Source of the DNA: Serinus canaria
Lineage: Eukaryota > Chordata > Aves > Passeriformes > Fringillidae
DNA: 64,000 nt
NCBI RefSeq assembly: GCF_022539315.1
Contig: NC_066333.1
Coordinates: forward strand, 13,889,501-13,953,500
Direction: 5' to 3'
The notes beneath the pieces are model-generated. The model was not told where the DNA came from. It ran no database searches and worked only from the letters and a program-made list of their open reading frames with translations. The number at the start of each line of letters is the position of its first letter. Position 1 is the stretch's first letter. This document shows, in pieces, positions 20,111-34,082 of this stretch. The position numbers were made by a program, and so were the translations under genes.

Positions 20111-23100
20111 ATGTTTAAGAAGTAGGATGATAATGAGCAGAGAGCTGTGCTGGGAAGATTTGACTGAGCCCCAAGTGATTTTAGAAAACATGGCAAGGGC
20201 TTGCAGTGCCGAGCAGAGCAGCTGGGTGCTTTGAGGTTTGCTGCAAAGGGAGCTCACGGTGCTCAAATACCAAGATATATCATTATGGTAATTGTGGAAT
20301 AGTGTAGTAATAGGGACTTTTGCCTATGCAAAGTGCAAGTAATGGGACTTACAACAGCTAGCCTTGAGAGAGGGAAAAATGCAGCTGCCTCTCAGAACAG
20401 ATGGGAGATGACAGTAGTTTAGAGCACGTGGTTTTAGACTCTCCAGGTTTTACTGAAATCAGGCTTCACGCCCACTGCCCACCTGATTTGGGGCTGGCAT
20501 ATTGACACGTGAATATTTCCTTCTATTGACACAGGAACATTTGGGGTTTTCTTCAAGATGTCAGTGTAGTGTTTATCCAGGAGACTAACAGAGATACTGG
20601 TTGGAGGGGGCCTTTATTGAAAACTGACTCAAAGTTTTGCTTGAAGCAGGGCGAGCTGAGTCACTGCACTGTGTAAGTCAGAGTAAGGAGTCACTGTACA
20701 GCTGAAAATTGGAGCTGTTTGACAGAGCTGGGTGGGAGCAGAGCTTTAATTTGAATGAATACAAACCCATTCTGACTGATAAAATCCCCTGGGGGTAAAG
20801 TGCCATTTCTATGTTGCTTTCTGCCATGGGGGAAGTATAAGCAGTGCTTCTGTCACTTGAGACAGAGCTGTCAGTTGAGACAAAGATTTCCACTCTAAAC
20901 CATATAAATAGAGAAGTCCTTAATTTGCAAGCAGTTACAAATTGTGAGGAATGGTTTTCCAGCCCCTTCTGCTGCCTTTCTACATGTATTGCTTCAGCTG
21001 CAGCTTTGGAGCCACCCTCATTTACACCACTATAAATGAGAGGAGAAATGGGCTGCTTTGATTGCTTGGAAAATTCACCATGAAATGTTGAGATTGTCTA
21101 CAGGGGTGTTCAGTGTCTGCAGGCAGAGGTGGTGCTACAATAAACATAAAAGAAAATGAAAAAAATAGTGCTTAAAATCTGCATTCATGCAAAATGGAAG
21201 TCTAGCTCTAGACTAAGTTCAAGAAAATTCCCTTGACTCTCTACCCATGGCATGGAATACATCAGGTGTCCCAGCGTGGTGGGGAGCAGGCCATGATCCA
21301 GCTGAGCACACCCCGGCTGGTGGCCCTTCCATTTCCACTCTATATTGTGGGTATTTGCATTGTTGAGATCACTTTTGCTGGTTTGGGTGAAACAGCAGTG
21401 AAAACACTATCGTAGGATCCTGGGATGGAGGGTTTTGCCAGTTCATAAATGCCTGCAATGGAAACAATGCTTCTGAATAAAATCTAAATGCTACATGAAC
21501 TCTTCAGCCATCTCAGTGTTTCCATTTGGAATGTTGATTAAAGAGTCCTCTTTCTAATCCAAGGCAGTTTTTATTAGCTCTCAGTGCATTTAGCACAAGC
21601 ACAGACCAGTCCTGGAATCAGCCAGGGCACAACTTGAGTAAGAGGGAAGTTATTTTCTGCCCAAACACTAGATTTATTCAAGCCTGTTTTTTTCTCTCAT
21701 GCAAGACTAGTTGCAACTAGTTTGAGGAAGCCATCAGAGCAGTTTATACATCCTCGGGATCTTGGAGAAACGAAGGGCTGGTTCATCTGGCCCAGAGCTC
21801 CAGGGACTCCTGGTGCAGCAGCTCCCTGCTCTGGAACATCCTCCTGCAGAGCTGATGGAAAATTGGGATCGTACCATGTGCAAAGTCCAGCTGGGTAATT
21901 CAGGCTAAAGGTGGACAAGTTCCCAGCTGTCTAAAATGAGGATTGCTTTTGCTTTATTGTCCATCTCACCCTTCCAAGGACACTCCTGACACTGCACCAA
22001 TGGTTTTGTTAATTACCCCGCTAATTGACTTTGCTGCTGTCACACCGTGTGACTCACAGTTCAGACCCGATGCAGCAACTCCACTCATCTTCATGCTCCT
22101 CAATAAAAAATCATCCTTCTGTTGATCCCTCTCTGGGAGCCTGTTTGATGTTTCACACAGTACAGGAAAACTGCAGCAGAAGGTCCAACATCCACTGTGA
22201 CCTTGTGCTTCCCCAACAGCTTTGGGAGGGTAAACTTTGCTTTCTCCAGGAGCTGCAGCAGCTTCCTGCACTTGGCTATCTTCACTGCTTTATGTTTCTT
22301 TAGGCACCTTGAATTCTATACAATTTTCTGCTGTTCTGTGAGGGAAAAAAAAAAAAAGAAAAAATATTTACATATTTAATTATTTATATTTTTTCCCTGA
22401 CTTTTTATTAGCTGAAGCAAAACTGTGAAGTATTTGCACACATTTTTCCCGATACTTGTGAATTAACTTGGTTTGGCCATTAAATGTCTTTCAGTTGGTT
22501 GGTTTATGCTTCTTCAGTAAGGGTTCCTGAGAAGATTTTCTGTGGAAATGTATTAGTCTGAGAGCATTTGGAAATTGAATTTGAAGTCTATTCTCTCAGG
22601 ACTGAGAGAGTTTGTGTTTAGCTTTGTAGGGTAATCCCCCTGCCTGCTTCTTTTTCTGGTGTATCAGATCTACTTAACTCTGGCCAGCTGCTGGATTTTG
22701 GAACAAGAATTCATTTTTATTGAGTTTTAAATACCTGACCAGTTTAGAAATCTTTGAATGTGTAGGCACATCTGTATGCCTCTGTATGTGGTCACCAGTG
22801 GGGCTGACATGAAGGGAAAGGCAGGAGAAATTACTGTGCTGTAAATCTCCCATCAGCTAAAGTTGAGTCTTTTTGAACTGTTGAGCTGAACTGGTGCCAG
22901 AGTGAATTGTTGTGTTGCTGGAACTAAGTAAATGCATATTGCAAAGTAAATGAAAATGTGTAAGGAATGCTGCCTGTGTGTAAGTGCATTAATCTAACAC
23001 AACTGTAGGCTGTACTCAGTGTCATGACTGAATGCAAAGAAAAACAAAATTGTGCCTGATGAGAACATCTGGGTTCAAATCTTGATGCCAGTAAATTCTT

Positions 23101-26100
23101 CCCCCAATGGTAAAAAAAATTGTAAAATCACATTCTTTTTGGGTTATGTGATTCCTACACAGAATCTTCTACAGAGAATTTTCTACAGAGTCCTCCAGCT
23201 CTTCTCCTGAGCCAACAGCTGGCAATGGCCATGTTTGGGATCCCGCACAGGGGGCGAGGGGCCATGGCCTCACCTGTGCTGAGTTTGCACCTGGCAGGGA
23301 GGGGAGAGTTCACCTTATGGGCTAAATCATCCATAGATGGGATGTGGGGTTCACAGCCTGAGAATTCCTGCTTTCTCTGTGAGGTAGGAATTGTCTTCCC
23401 ACACAAGGAATACAGAATTGGAGAGGTGGGAGTGTGGGGCTTAGGGAGGTAGCAACAAAGGATAATATGAGAGTGGAATCTTGAGTGATCTTTCACTGAA
23501 TTATGAGCAAAGAGGGAAGGATGGGATGGGGATGTTCTTCTCGAACTTTATTCCGAACATGAGAAAATGCAGAGTAGCAAACCTTGCCAAGGACATGACT
23601 TGGTTATTTCCAGTAAAAGCATCCAAACATTTTGTGAGCACTGTTTGGTGGTTGTTGTTCAGAACGAGCTCCCACTGTAAGCACTCGTGCTCAGCCAGCT
23701 CAGCCTCAGTCTGTGCCCAGCCACGTGGCAGCTGGCTTCAGCAGTCCCCCAGAGTGGCTCTGGCCCTGGCCCAGGTGTCACCAGCAGGCAGAGCTGTGCC
23801 AGGGTAACTGCAGCCCCCGGAGCCAGCACAGCAGGATTTTAGGTCACATCTCTGAGAGGTGCTTGGACTTTACTCAGCTGTAATCATGGCTGGGATCCTA
23901 ATTCAAACAAGCCCTGGGGGTATGTCTACACCAACCCAGAGCATGCACGGGCTGGGGTGAGCTGCCTTGGAACAGCAGAGGGGTGGAATGGCAGCATCAG
24001 CTTTCCAAGGGCTGCCTGAGCACCCTGGGGACGTGGGGCAGGGACACCAGGGACAGTGACACTGAATTCCAGGCCCCTGCTGCACCACTGCTGTCAGTCA
24101 CTGTGCTTGTAATGGTGCCTCTGACTGAGTGCAGGAGTTCTGTAGAGCTGCTCATTGCCCTGTTATAGAAAATAGGCCATTGGCTGGAAAGAACCCCAAA
24201 TAATGTAAAGGAACTTGTCTTTGCTCCAGTGCCAAGAGTGTGATGTGAGGCTCAAAGCCACAGGAAGCACTCACGCAGTTTCCTGCTGGCTGAGTACATG
24301 TGTGACATCTTTTCAGGTCAGAAACTAGGTACAGCCTCTCATCATGACCTCAGTGTAGGAGCTACTGATCAGGTCGTGTTCTTAGTGTTGCTCTGGTTTG
24401 AAATTAGAACAAAGGAAGGAAGCACTTAGCTCTTTCTAGTGAAATGCTTATCTGCCACATGAGGCATGTGGCTTTAAAACTGTTTCTCTTGCTTGTCTCA
24501 GATGCAAAGAACATGCCCTGGATTTGGAGTTCAACCAATTTCTTAATTAAAGACAGTTTTATAGTCAGCTTGGAACCTTGTCTATTCCAATTTCAGTTGT
24601 TTCAGTTCACAAATAAGTATTTTCCAATGGAAGTTTTAAAAAGAAAAATATTTTCACAGAGTAAACATAGAATTTCTGCTGGGGAACAGCTGGCTTGGTA
24701 GTCCTGATAATGGACTGGACAGCGTTTTTGTATGTAGCTTTTATCAATTTTACTCCAACAGGCAGCTATTGCCTAAATGGCAATCTTAATTGAAGAGCTC
24801 TTTTAGGGCAAGAATGAGACAATTGGACTCATTTGTCTTTCTGGAGGCTAAAGGTGTCTATATTGTAGAATCAGCCTTTTAAGCCTAGCTCTAGACTGAA
24901 AAAAAATCCAAGAATTTAGAAAGAACTACGAGGACTGAAGTTTTTGAAAGGTGAAATTCATAGTGATATGTTTGGTTTTATTTTATACCCCAAACCAGAC
25001 CAGATCTGATGTAGGACCCCTCAGTGTTGGATATGATACACAATATGAATCAATATTGGGATCTGAAGTCAGACATTCAGTGAGCAACGAAAAACATATT
25101 GAACAGTTAAAAAAAAAAAAAAGGCAGGCATTTTATTAGATTTTTTTCTTGCACAGTTCTAGAAATATTTCTCTAAATATTTTCTGAAATAGATGTATTC
25201 AATGAACTCGAAGAAATCTAAGTGATTTTCTGTAGCAGGTCAGGTTATGCAGTATGTCCCTGTGAGCTGTGAAAATGCCTAGAAACATCTAGCAGAGGTT
25301 CCTGTCGCTGCATGTCCCTGGGATGTGATGTCTCACACCTGGTGCTGTGCCCAGAATGAGCAGGAGGTGCTCACACCCCTTCCTCCAGGGCTCCAGCAGG
25401 ACTGGGACACGAGGGCAGCTGCAGCTGGCAGGGCAGTCAGGCTCTGCTCTGCTCTTGGTGTGTGCAAACCCATGCCAGGCACAGCGAGGGGAGCTCTGGT
25501 CACTCCCTCAGCTGGCACTGGGACTGATGGTTGATTTCTGCCCCTTCCACCTCTGGGGGACACTCAGCTGCTCAGTCTGCCAGGGCAGCCCTGTGGTTCT
25601 GCAGGGAGTGCACATTTACAGGCTGTGGGTGAGAGATCACAGGAGAAGAGTGATCAGTCTGTCTGTCTGTCTGCAGGGCTGTTCTCCATCCTGCTGGTGG
25701 AAGGGGCAGCCTCAGCTGTGGCCTGGTGAATGTGGGCTGTCTCTTTAGGAACTGGTCAGCTCACCCTGCCAGCCAAGGGCAGCACGTGAGCAGAGGGCCC
25801 AGTCTGGGAAAACACAAATGCTTCAGAAGCTACAAATTAGTAAAATAGAAATGGATTCAATAATGTTCAGAGATGGGTATCGTTGGGTTTGGAGGCTCAG
25901 TGGCAAACGCTTATTTGCAAGTACTTCAGGACTGACTAGAAGCTCCCAGTGCCATTTAGCAGTAACAGATTAGACATAAAACAAGTTTTTGAGGCAAACA
26001 GTCTAGAAACACTGTGGGGATGGAACCCAAAATCTCAAAGCAAGGTGAGACAAGGTGAAACTGGCTCGACCAGGAAAGGCAAGCAACTGAAATGGACTGC

Positions 26101-28150
26101 TCTTCCTGTCACATTAAAACCTTCTAGCTGCCTTTCCTGGGGTTTTGTTTGGTAGGTCCTTGGTAGGTTTGCTCACTGGCTTTGTAAAGTGTTGATTTCA
26201 TTATCCAGGAGAGCCTGATACATGAGATAAGCAGATGGTCTGAGCTGGCTTTTCAAGACTGCTCACATGAGTTTACAAATATTTCTGTTTACCTAATTTG
26301 TGATAGCCATTACTGACTTCCAGCTGTTTGTGTGCTGTGTTTTCATATTCTAGTCTTAAGGATTCATTATGAAAACCTGAAAAGAATAAAATTAAAGAGT
26401 GAAGCTGTGGAAAACCAATAGAGAAACCTTTCAATTTCGTATTGTTTTGATGTAAATTGTAAATCTCGAGGCAGCATCTGTTCAGAATCTAAATGTTTAT
26501 GTGGGATAAAATCTGAAATCATCAGCATCAACACAGGAACCTTGTACTAGAGAGTGGCAGTGTCAGTTGTGATACCAGGAGTCAGCTTCCAGCAGAGATA
26601 ACCACAGAGACATAGGTTCACACAATCTAGCGCCGTGTGTGCATAGTGTGTGTTGCTGTAACCCTCTGGAGGCCACCTCCTAGGTAAACAAATGACATCT
26701 GTGAGTGCTGTGGGCTGGCAGGCAGTCAATAGTACCAGAGGAAGCTGTGGATTCATTAGACCTGTTTTGTCTGAACCTCACCACAGACTCAGATTGAACA
26801 AAAAACAAACCCTCAAACTGACAGTGACTGTATGAAGGTGTTTGACAAATGTCTTGCCTTCCAAAAGTGGGATGAGAGCAGGAACTGTGGAACACAGTTT
26901 CAGTCTGCCTGGTGTTCACAGAGAGCATTAATAAAGGCAGATTTAAACCTCACGTACATCTGAGTGCAGATGAAACATCACTGAAGCCTGTGAGGATCTT
27001 GATCCTAGGTTTAAATTAGATTCTCCTCATGCTCAGCTGCAGGCTGGTGGCCAAGGTCCTTAGCACTAATCACCGTGATCAGAGTAAAAGCTCAGTGAAA
27101 TTTGTTTGAAAGCCATGACACTTGTGGTAATGATTTGAAAACGAAACATTTGTTTTTATTTGGTTTGAGAAATAAGATTTGGTAATCAGTTGGCTGTAAC
27201 AGAATGAAGTGCACTCCCTCAGCCACTCCTTAAACTGGGCAAGGGCTACTCAGGTGAGCAGTGTGCCAAATGTCAAGGCTTGCAGCGTGTTCCAGAAGAG
27301 TGTGTCACACCCCCTGCTGCAGTCTGACAGCTACCTGTGACTTCTGCCTAAGGTCACCCTCGATGCCAACAGCACAGCATATTCAAGCAGATCTCTGCAA
27401 CAATCTGACATGTGCATGGCATTTTTCAGGTCTCTTGATAAGATTTTCAGTGACATGCTCTTGTTTGTTTAACATGAATCATTAATTCTTGGAAACGCGT
27501 GATACGGTGTTCTCTGTGAGGAAGAGGGAATTTGTTGGAGCAGGGAAGAGGTGGGGGCACAGTGAAACATCTGCCAGAGAACAGTGTGGTACAGCAGTGG
27601 TAAATGATTGGTGAGCACCTGGGATGAGCTTGGCTCTGCACCCTCTCTCAGGAGCATGGTGAATGGGAAAGCAGCCCCATTTGACACCTCTCTGGGTGGG
27701 TTTTGCCGTGTCTCCTAAGCCTTGCTCCCAGTGCCTCAGGAGCCAGATCCTGCCACAGTGGCTGACGCTGTCCCTGTGCTTTGGTGAGGCAGTGCCTGGC
27801 TCTGCCTTTGTGAAACAACAACACCACAGCTTTTATCCAGTGCAGCCAGGGACTTACAAAGGGTGTCATGAACTCCTTTCCTCCATGTCAATCTTATTCT
27901 TGGTCTCTCTGGTCTGTCTTGAAACTGATAATGATGAAAAGGGAACAAATCTGAAGTCTTTGCTGCCTTGTTTAATCCCTGTGGGATGAATACGTTTTGG
28001 CACATTCAGTGGAAGAGATTATTTGGAACAGACAAAAGTACCAAGCTGGCAGGTTCTGGATGCCTGAAGGTATCTGTCAGAGGGGCTTGCTTGTGAAATA
28101 CTCAGCTGCAGGCAGAACTGCAGTTCCTGAGCTGTTCTTTCACTTAGCAG
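20111..28150. other. Intergenic, no recognisable gene
   Basis: This is single-copy sequence with short homopolymers: A13 followed by GA6 at 22345-22364, and A14 at 25109-25122. I recognise no exons, islands or transposons. ORFs of 100-133 codons, such as 25347-25748, occur in locally GC-rich parts and have no recognisable content. Confidence 0.6.
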
Positions 28151-28157
28151 GAGGAAA

Positions 28158-28192
28158 TTCCATAGAAACAGGATAGTCTGGGTTGGAAGAGA
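28158..28192 (-). mobile_element. Short CR1 3'-end relic
   Basis: The plus strand reads CATAGAAACAGGATAGTCTG and then GGGTTGGAAGAGAC. This resembles the reversed 3' terminus of avian CR1, whose copies carry TTTGGGTTGGAAGGGACCT. Only about 35 bp is recognisable, so this is tentative. Confidence 0.45.
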
Positions 28193-28194
28193 CT

Positions 28195-28260
28195 GGGTTT
28201 TGGGACAGGCTCCCAGAGATGCACACTGGATTTTGGGACAGGCTCCCAGAGATGCACACT
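28195..28260. repeat. 33-bp tandem duplication
   Basis: There are two nearly perfect copies of a 33-bp unit containing TTTTGGGACAGGCTCCC and AGATGCACACTGG. They abut the CR1 relic. The near identity points to a recent duplication. Confidence 0.9.
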
Positions 28261-28693
28261 GGCAGCAGCAGTGCCTGGCCCTGAACCTGCTGTGCTCCCT
28301 CTCTCACTGCCCTTTTCCAGCCTTGCTCCCATTTCACAACAATGTGCTTCTGCCAACACCACCAAAGGCATGTCAGCAGTAGCTCAAAATGTAATTTTCT
28401 TGTCATGTATTGTTGCCTAATTATTTATAATGCTTATTTGAAATATGGATAATTTAACATAATCTGCTGGGGATCAAGGCAGAGACAACCATACTCTGCA
28501 TGTATTTCAAATAGAAAAAACAGAAATGAAGGCTGTGAAAATCACCTGGCAGTCAGCATGTGGCATCTCTGTTACAGCTCTATTTCTTCTGCCAGGCAGG
28601 TCTTTTGTTTATTTCCTTACTTTCACATGTCTAGAAAAAAGGACTGGGAGAAACAGTTAGATCCAGCCTTTGTATTTAGCATAGTAAATCATG

Positions 28694-28731
28694 TGGTTCA
28701 GTGGCTTTGCCATCATTATTTCACTGAACCA
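28694..28731. other. Perfect 10-bp inverted repeat
   Basis: TGGTTCAGTG at 28694-28703 is matched by CACTGAACCA at 28722-28731, with an 18-nt loop. It is too short for a microRNA precursor. It could be a repeat relic or a cruciform. Confidence 0.7.
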
Positions 28732-31311
28732 AATTTATCCCAATGCAAGTACACTGATTTAAACCAGAAAATTATTTAGGCCACAACTGTTTTTAAACAC
28801 AAAAATACTCAAGTTGGGTGGAACTATAATTGGAATCAGAGTCTGAAACAAAAACATTAAAGGCCAAATTCTCCTTAGAGGACCTGACCTTAGACATCTC
28901 ATGTCCACATTAGAAAAAGAGAAAGGAAAAAGGCATGGTCTATTGTCTCCTAAACTGGAATATATGATGTCATACCAGGACTCCAAAGTAACTCCCAGTG
29001 AATAAACATTATCAGCAAAGAGCTGTGTGTGTATGATTAAGAATCATTTAAGGACTGAAAATGACTGCAATGCAGGAGATATGGAGGACCTTGCAGGAGC
29101 ATTAAAAAAGCCATTTGAAATGTTCCAGTCTGTGTATTCTCTGAGGGCTCTATTTGAAAAAAATATTCTATTGGCATATCAAACATCATCCAACTTGTGG
29201 AGTCCCTGGGTGTCCCTGGGACATTCCTGCACACCCCTGAGGCATGTCCAGGCTTCTCCTGGTCACACCAGAGGGATGTGTGCTCCCTCTGCCTCCCGAG
29301 GTGCTTGTTGAAACCTTTGGAACTGTCAAACCCAGGGAAAGAGTCTCCATGACTTGTCCTCTGAGGAGTACTGGCACCCTTCTGAAGGGCATGTTGTGGC
29401 CCAACACCTTTAGTGGACACATTAAGGTGTTACTGGGGTGATATCAAAGGAGCCATGGTTTATAAGGGGTCAGAGCAGAACAGGGATAGCCCTCTCTGTC
29501 TTTGAGTCATGTCAGTGTAAACTAATAAAACTAGAGGCTGGAATTTATAGCAAAACAACTTAAAGGTACAAATAAGGTTTTATGCAAAGATTTCATTTGG
29601 GGGTGGAGAAATTAAATCTGTGGAGATTCCAGATAGAAGAATTACAGTGAGAGGAATCCTGACAAGGTGAAAGAGAAAACCATGTTTAGTGGGCATTATT
29701 GCTGAATCAGCCATGCCTGGGTAAACAATAGTGAGTGTCACAAGGCACCCTGAGCTGCAGCAGGCACAGTACCAGTGTTTCTGGGATGGAGTGACACTCA
29801 GTCAATTCTGCTGAGGAGACTGGCAGTCAGTTCCAACAATGAGGAGGAAGAGGAACAGGGAAAATCCCAAGCACCTTCCCATAAGCCACCTGAAGAACTT
29901 GTCCCACAAGCCTCAACTGTTTGTTTCCATCAATACCACCCTGTGTACACAAAGAAACAACCCATGCCTGGACCTGCTGGCAGCAGGGAGAGCAAAACAG
30001 CCTCGGGAACGAGACGTGTGCCAAGACTTGCTCTTGCCCCGTGGTGGTGTGGCCAAGGCAGGCATGACACTGGGGAGCCAGCCCCTATTCCCATTGGGAG
30101 GGCCTGGTTCATCATATTTTGGTTGGGTTCAAAGCCTTAAGATACTTCAGTGATGGCAATTACAGGGTTTTGTTCTTCACCTTCTGTGACTGGAGTTTAA
30201 AAACTGACTCCCAGTGTTACCTTTCCTTTGTGAAGACTGGATTTCTTATGGGAAACAAGAGGGTTTCTGTTGGTTTCTACATTTACATGCTGGGAGAGGC
30301 CAGTCTACCCCTCTGTGGCCATGTGTGTGACCAAGGAGCTTGATCTGGTCTGTGAGAATGGCTGAAGATGGGCAAAATGTGCATCATCTTGGCAGGGGCA
30401 GAGTGCCCCTGCTGTGTTCCTGACATGCTGGACAGACCTTGTGCAGGATGGAGTCTGAGCTGCACGAGCAGCTCATGTCCAGGAACCAGCTGGACACTTC
30501 TGAGGGATCACGTTTAGAGAAACACTCAAATCTTGCCAAACAGAGCAAAATCCTGAGGTATCTGGCCAAGAGCTGGGTGAATACCACTGGCAAGTATTCC
30601 TTTGACTAATTTGTTTCCATCAGCTTTGAGTCATGTGTGCTGTGCCTTCATTCCTCATCTGGCCGCATTCTTTAGTCAATTCCATTATTTTTAACATGGC
30701 TTATTAAACTTTTGTTCTTGTAAGCATTTCTTATTTCTGTTGATAGAAACAGGGATATTGACATTTCTGAGGTTGCTGTGTTTGCCCAGGCTCTGGATAT
30801 AAAAGGTGGTTTGTGATTCCAGCAGGGCGGTTTGTGATCCAGGGCGTCCTTGCCCAGGGAATGACAGCCCTGTGTAAGTGCTGATGATTTACTGTCTTGT
30901 TTTGTGAGTGGCCTAGTCAGGACTTGCCATGTTAGAAGCTTTTGCCCTCTGGAATGGATCAGACCTACCTGGGGGTAAACTCAGCTTAATGAGAGGCAGG
31001 CATTCCTTTGGGAACATCGCAGCAGGGAACTTTCTTACAAAAAGAGGGGAGGAAAACAGAATCTAGGGCAAGGTCACTCCTCCCCTTCCTATTCCTGGGA
31101 TTGTCTGGGGCCATTTTTCATGTTCATCCTCGTCACAAGGAGAGGATGAATGGACCCAAAGGACAGAAAGCTGTGGGAAGGGGAGCATGTGATGGGACAC
31201 AGCAGAACTGATTCGCTGGGAAAATGCAGAGCTAGGATTGATCTGGAGGTTCAGAAGCAGACAGAGGTGTGAACAAGCACCTGCAGAATAATATTGCCCT
31301 CCCTCTGCATT

Positions 31312-31389
31312 TCCTGGGGGGCCAACAATAGGAAATGGGATTAAAAAATCTCCTGGGGGGCTGACAATATGAAATGGGATGCAAAACTT
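31312..31389. repeat. 39-bp tandem duplication
   Basis: Two copies begin with TCCTGGGGGG at 31312 and 31351, and both continue into an ACAATA(G/T)GAAATGGGAT segment. A few substitutions separate them. Confidence 0.85.
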
Positions 31390-33088
31390 GGAAGGGTGAG
31401 GGGGTGGATTTTAAAAATCAAATGGTAGATAGATCAAAACTAGAAGCTGAACAAAAGTGGTTTCCTGGGTTTGCATCATTCTTGTGACTGCCTGGGATCT
31501 GAGTATTGTTTTTACCTTTTTGACAATGGCTGCTGTAGTTCCTGTCACTCCTGAAAATTCTGCTGTAATAATGAGAAGAATGTGAGCAGACATACTGATG
31601 CAATTGAGAATTTTTTGTTTTACTGTCTTTAGGCAGGTTTTAAAAGTCATCACAAGCAACAGGGATTCAAAGCAATATTCTCAATGTTCTATTCTCATTT
31701 ATCTATCGTTCAATATGATCCTCTCTGTGCACAGTTACAACCTGAAGCTGCATTTAAGGCAATATAAAAGAATAAAAAGTATCAGAGATTTCTGAAGTGC
31801 CATCATGTGTGTGCTCAAATACATTTGGCATATATACACATGTGTATCTGTATCATGTCTATCTACAGTTCCCAGCACTCTAAAGCCCTGATCTCTGCCT
31901 TTCTTATTGCACACATGGGTTCAGACAGTTTAGATTTATATTATTTAACATCTCCTTTACATACACACAAATTATACCTAATTTGTCTTTAATTGCTGAA
32001 AGCATATTTTCTTCAAATTGTATAGTTCCATTCCTTCTCCTTCACCTGCCTAAAAAGCCTTTTAGGTGAAATCCTGGTTTGTGGGAAATCACATTGCAGC
32101 CGCAGTAACACAGCAACCAGCAATTAAAAATAAGCTGATGCAAACAACAAGAACAGCAAATGTAATCAAAAGCCAGACTTGACACTCTGCATTCTATGGA
32201 TTTTTTCTGATCCTATTGGGAGCAGTTGAATTTGCCTTGCCCTTTCCTTCAGGCTTTCTGTGGTTCTTATTAATTAGAATTTGTGCTTATAAATTGCTGT
32301 TTAAAAAAAAACAAACCTCTTCAGCTTTGGCTTTTAGTTTTGGGTTTTGTTTTTCCTCCTCCTTGCAGCTCCCCAGCAAATGCTGCAATTGTTTACCCAC
32401 AGTTGGTTTAAACAAGGATGGATTGATGCTAGAGATTGTGCTATAAGGCATCTTATTTAAGTTGAATTGTGATCATAGTTTTTCAATGTTACTGGTTAGG
32501 CTTGTTGATTCTTTCTCAGTGGAGACAGTGGGAATGGAGGGTTCCTTCATTTCAGGCATGGCATCCCCTGGTTCAGTCCTGGCACAGGGGTGGAAGGTCT
32601 TGCTCAAACTAAGAAAGAATAAACCAGGCAGCAGGGCACAACCTGGAGTGGGCAGCCGTGTGCAGCTTCCAGCCTTCTGCAGCTCTCTCAGTAGTGACTC
32701 TGAATTCAGTTTTACACCCACACTGCAGCTCCCCTGTCTCTCAAAGCCCAAAATGTTCAACTTCAGACTCCTGGAGTGTTGCTTTTCCCAGAGCACAGTG
32801 GCAGCCAAATCCTAAGGTACAGCAATTTCATCTTCCTGGGTTTGTTCAGTACTGGTACCTTGGTGTCCTGTATGCTGCACTCTTTCTGGAGCACAGGACC
32901 TTTCAAAGGCTTCATCCCAGAGCATCTGTGGTGGTCTGGCATGTGTGCTGTAGGAAACAGCCTAGAAAGTGCAAATATTGCTTGTCCCACCAGCAAAATG
33001 TGTGGAAAATCACATTATGTCATATGATGTCCCAGTGCCACAGCAGCATCAGGCCCAAGGACCAAGAATCCCAGATCTTCCCATGGAG

Positions 33089-33144
33089 AAACACTTATCT
33101 CTGAAATAACCACACCAAACACTTATCTCTGAAATGGTTACACC
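33089..33144. repeat. 28-bp tandem duplication
   Basis: AAACACTTATCTCTGAAAT begins at 33089 and again at 33117. Each copy is followed by a related TTACACC/CCACACC end. There are two copies with about four differences. Confidence 0.85.
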
Positions 33145-34082
33145 AAATTCCAGTCTGGCCAGCCAGCAGACAATCCCAAAGAAGGTGCCAGTGGTTCAGT
33201 TCCTACCCCTGCAGAATCAGTGACCAGCAGGTTTGAGCCAGACTCAGGTGTCAGCTGCAGGGGAGCCCCGAGGCACAGAAACCCTGAGGGATGGACTCAC
33301 TGCTGGGGGGGCAGCAGCAGCCCCCAGGCAGCAGACAGACCCCCTGTGTTGACAAGGAACCCCTGGAAAAGAAAAGGGGTTCTCACCTGGAGGTTGTGGT
33401 TGTTGACATGCACATCTCTCGCTGTTGTGCAAACAATAAACTTGGTTGCAATGCAACAGTAGGAAATTCTCAGCGTGAAGTCAGAGAGAAGAGTTATTGA
33501 GAGGTCTTGCCAGGATTTAAAAAGAAGAAAGGAGTTTCTAAGGGAGAAAAACAGCTGGAGGGAAAGTCTAAATTTAGAAATAGGTCTCCATGTTTAATAA
33601 GATAAATATAAGGCTGAGTCAACAGTAAATATATCCAGAGATTAATGATGAAAGTAGAGCAGACATGAAGGAATCACATTCTCACAACTCAGGAGCACTG
33701 GGAGAGTTCTCAAAGGAACAAAGGGGCTGGTTGGCAGCACCCAGCTCTGTTCCCCAGCCTGCTGGAGCAGACGTGTGCCCGTGGGACTGTCTCACACATA
33801 TGAGGGGTTATATAAACAGATTTATTTTTCATGGAAGAAGCAGCACTTCATGACATGAAGGCAGTGAAAGTGAAGGTCAGATATCAGACATGAAGATCTG
33901 TTCCACCTCCACAGAAAAGCTCATCAGTTTGTGTGTTTCATTTTGCAAGTGGATCCTTAGCTATTGTTTCTTCTATTAGGAAAAGATAGTGATCTCAGTC
34001 TTCTCATAGCTTGTATAGAAAAACAATCTTATTCAGCTGTAGCTTGGCTGTGGCCAGATTTTCCCCCAGTCCTGTGGTTTAG

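Larger units (their letters stand above)
28261..34080. other. Intergenic, no recognisable gene; small duplications
   Basis: No gene is recognised. It holds a perfect 10-bp inverted repeat at 28694-28731, a 39-bp duplication at 31312-31389, a 14-bp palindrome at 31834-31847 and a 28-bp duplication at 33089-33144. Around 33302-33382 there are two short inverted repeats, followed by an AATAAAC near 33435. Confidence 0.6.

Noticed and set aside
23040..23110. tRNA-like B box (GGGTTCAAATCTT)
   Set aside because: No matching A box or cloverleaf arms around it.
31834..31847. 14-bp palindrome ATACACATGTGTAT
   Set aside because: Low-complexity TA/CA/TG sequence where such palindromes arise easily.
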